64,000 nt of DNA. Origin: Tridacna crocea (taxonomy: Eukaryota; Mollusca; Bivalvia; Cardiida; Cardiidae). Position 1 is the stretch's first letter; each line of letters starts with the position of its first letter. Shown here piece by piece: positions 63,110 through 64,000 of this stretch. Location: the NCBI GenBank assembly GCA_943736015.1, contig OX031065.1, positions 2,177,501 through 2,241,500 on the forward strand, written 5' to 3'. Under the pieces are notes generated by a model. The model did not search any database. It saw nothing but the letters and a program-made list of their open reading frames with translations, and had not been told where the DNA came from. The position numbers and the translations under genes were made by a program.

Positions 63110-64000
63110 TTTTAATATTTAAAGTTTTATCAAACTGAGCTCCATTTTCTTCTAATGAACTCCACAAATGTATGTTTGTGATAGTTTATGACAGACTTTC
63201 GGCGGGATATGAGATAATTTACTTTATTCTCAACATTTCATTGTACTTTGTTTAGTTATCAAGCTGTCGTTGAAAATCTTGTCATCATATAATTGTTTAT
63301 TTTTGCTCAATTTATTTATTTATTAACGCCTTTTTCCCCACCCACTCCCTTCCAGTAATAAGCTAATTATGAATAGAATTTACCCCACCCACTCCCCGTT
63401 TGAAAAAAAAAAATTCACAATTCTGGAGAATCTATAAACATTATTTGAGTACCAAAGGTGAATCTATCAAACATTGTTTATCCGTCAAACAGTGCGACAG
63501 CAGTTGATATTTATATGCACCGTTAACGCCGTTCTGAAATGTTTTCTTTCTACAAAAACTGCTGTCAAATCGCAGACTACCCTATTTTTTATCTAGTCTT
63601 CATAATCCACATGCGAATAAAATTGTGTGTAATTTTCATTTTATATTACGGGTTTCTATTTGTTCATCTCCGGTCCAATTCGTGTTTTACGAGAGAGAGA
63701 GAGAGAGAGAATTAGCTCCTGTTTTATGCATATTTGCTTTATTTCATTTTCACCTTTAGACTCAAATTCATGCATTTTTGATAAAAAAAAAAAAAACGAG
63801 CAATTCCGTCAATTCTTTAAGAAATTGTTGTCTAATTGTTTATAGCTATGATTTATCCACCAAAAGACCACTTATTTCATTAAACAAATGACATAAAAAG
63901 AACTTACGTTTTGTGTGTCTCTTCCATATCTGTTTTTGATTTACCATATACTGTCTTACATAGTCCAGTGTTAATTTGAATAAGATGTTCAGTTTTGTTA
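63110..64000. other. gene-free AT-rich end of window
   Basis: Contains a (GA)n run at 63691-63710 and two CCCCACCCACTCC blocks near 63338 and 63384. No supported gene. Confidence 0.5.

Overview
The window looks like nuclear DNA of a marine mollusc, most likely a bivalve. It is AT-rich, has spliced genes, and is crowded with short palindromic and tandem repeats. Several repeats have the shared ends (CTCACCTGAG at one side, CCCTCTTGTT at the other) that I associate with bivalve genomes. The assignment to bivalves is inference; no rRNA or marker gene is present.

Positions 1 to about 13.7 kb hold most of a Polinton/Maverick (adintovirus-like) element whose left terminus lies outside the window. 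The forward-strand genes are: a protein-primed family B DNA polymerase with a zinc-finger N-terminus and an upstream exon, an FtsK/HerA-type packaging ATPase, a conserved Polinton protein, a DDE integrase with a C-terminal chromodomain, a small helical protein, the minor capsid (penton) protein, a basic core-like protein, the double-jelly-roll major capsid protein and an adenain-type cysteine protease. Neighbouring genes are packed with overlaps of 1 to 16 bases. The polymerase and the major capsid gene each contain one apparent spliceosomal intron. On the opposite strand at the right side sit three cargo genes: a single-BIR inhibitor-of-apoptosis-like protein, a protein with a CX2CX9HXC cluster, and a Cys-rich C2H2 protein. 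The two convergent gene blocks are separated by four stem-loops. All reading frames are open, so the copy looks young or still functional. Polymerase, integrase, ATPase, protease and capsid proteins together form a replication, integration and virion-assembly set; the BIR gene would fit suppression of host cell death.

From 13.7 to 59 kb I find no intact host gene. This stretch is transposon-derived. A family of about 225-bp TTAA-flanked palindromic MITEs (piggyBac-like ends) occurs in at least a dozen near-complete copies and many decayed ones. There are tRNA-derived SINEs, a CR1/jockey-like LINE broken by frameshifts (23.2-26.9 kb), an ORF1 relic (29.5-30.4 kb), other LINE 3' ends (38.7-40.9 kb), and a tandem array of large palindromes carrying CRE-like sites (18.4-19.5 kb). 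A 1.2-kb element with a 9-bp target duplication is nested in a repeat at 34-36 kb, and a roughly 140-bp degenerate tandem array fills 53.2-56.6 kb.

The right side (59-64 kb) has an 85-bp tandem array, a striking 467-bp near-perfect inverted repeat, and the only apparent host gene: an uninterrupted coding sequence for a B-box/NHL-like (TRIM-related) protein at 61,561-62,904, with a probable 5' UTR exon upstream.
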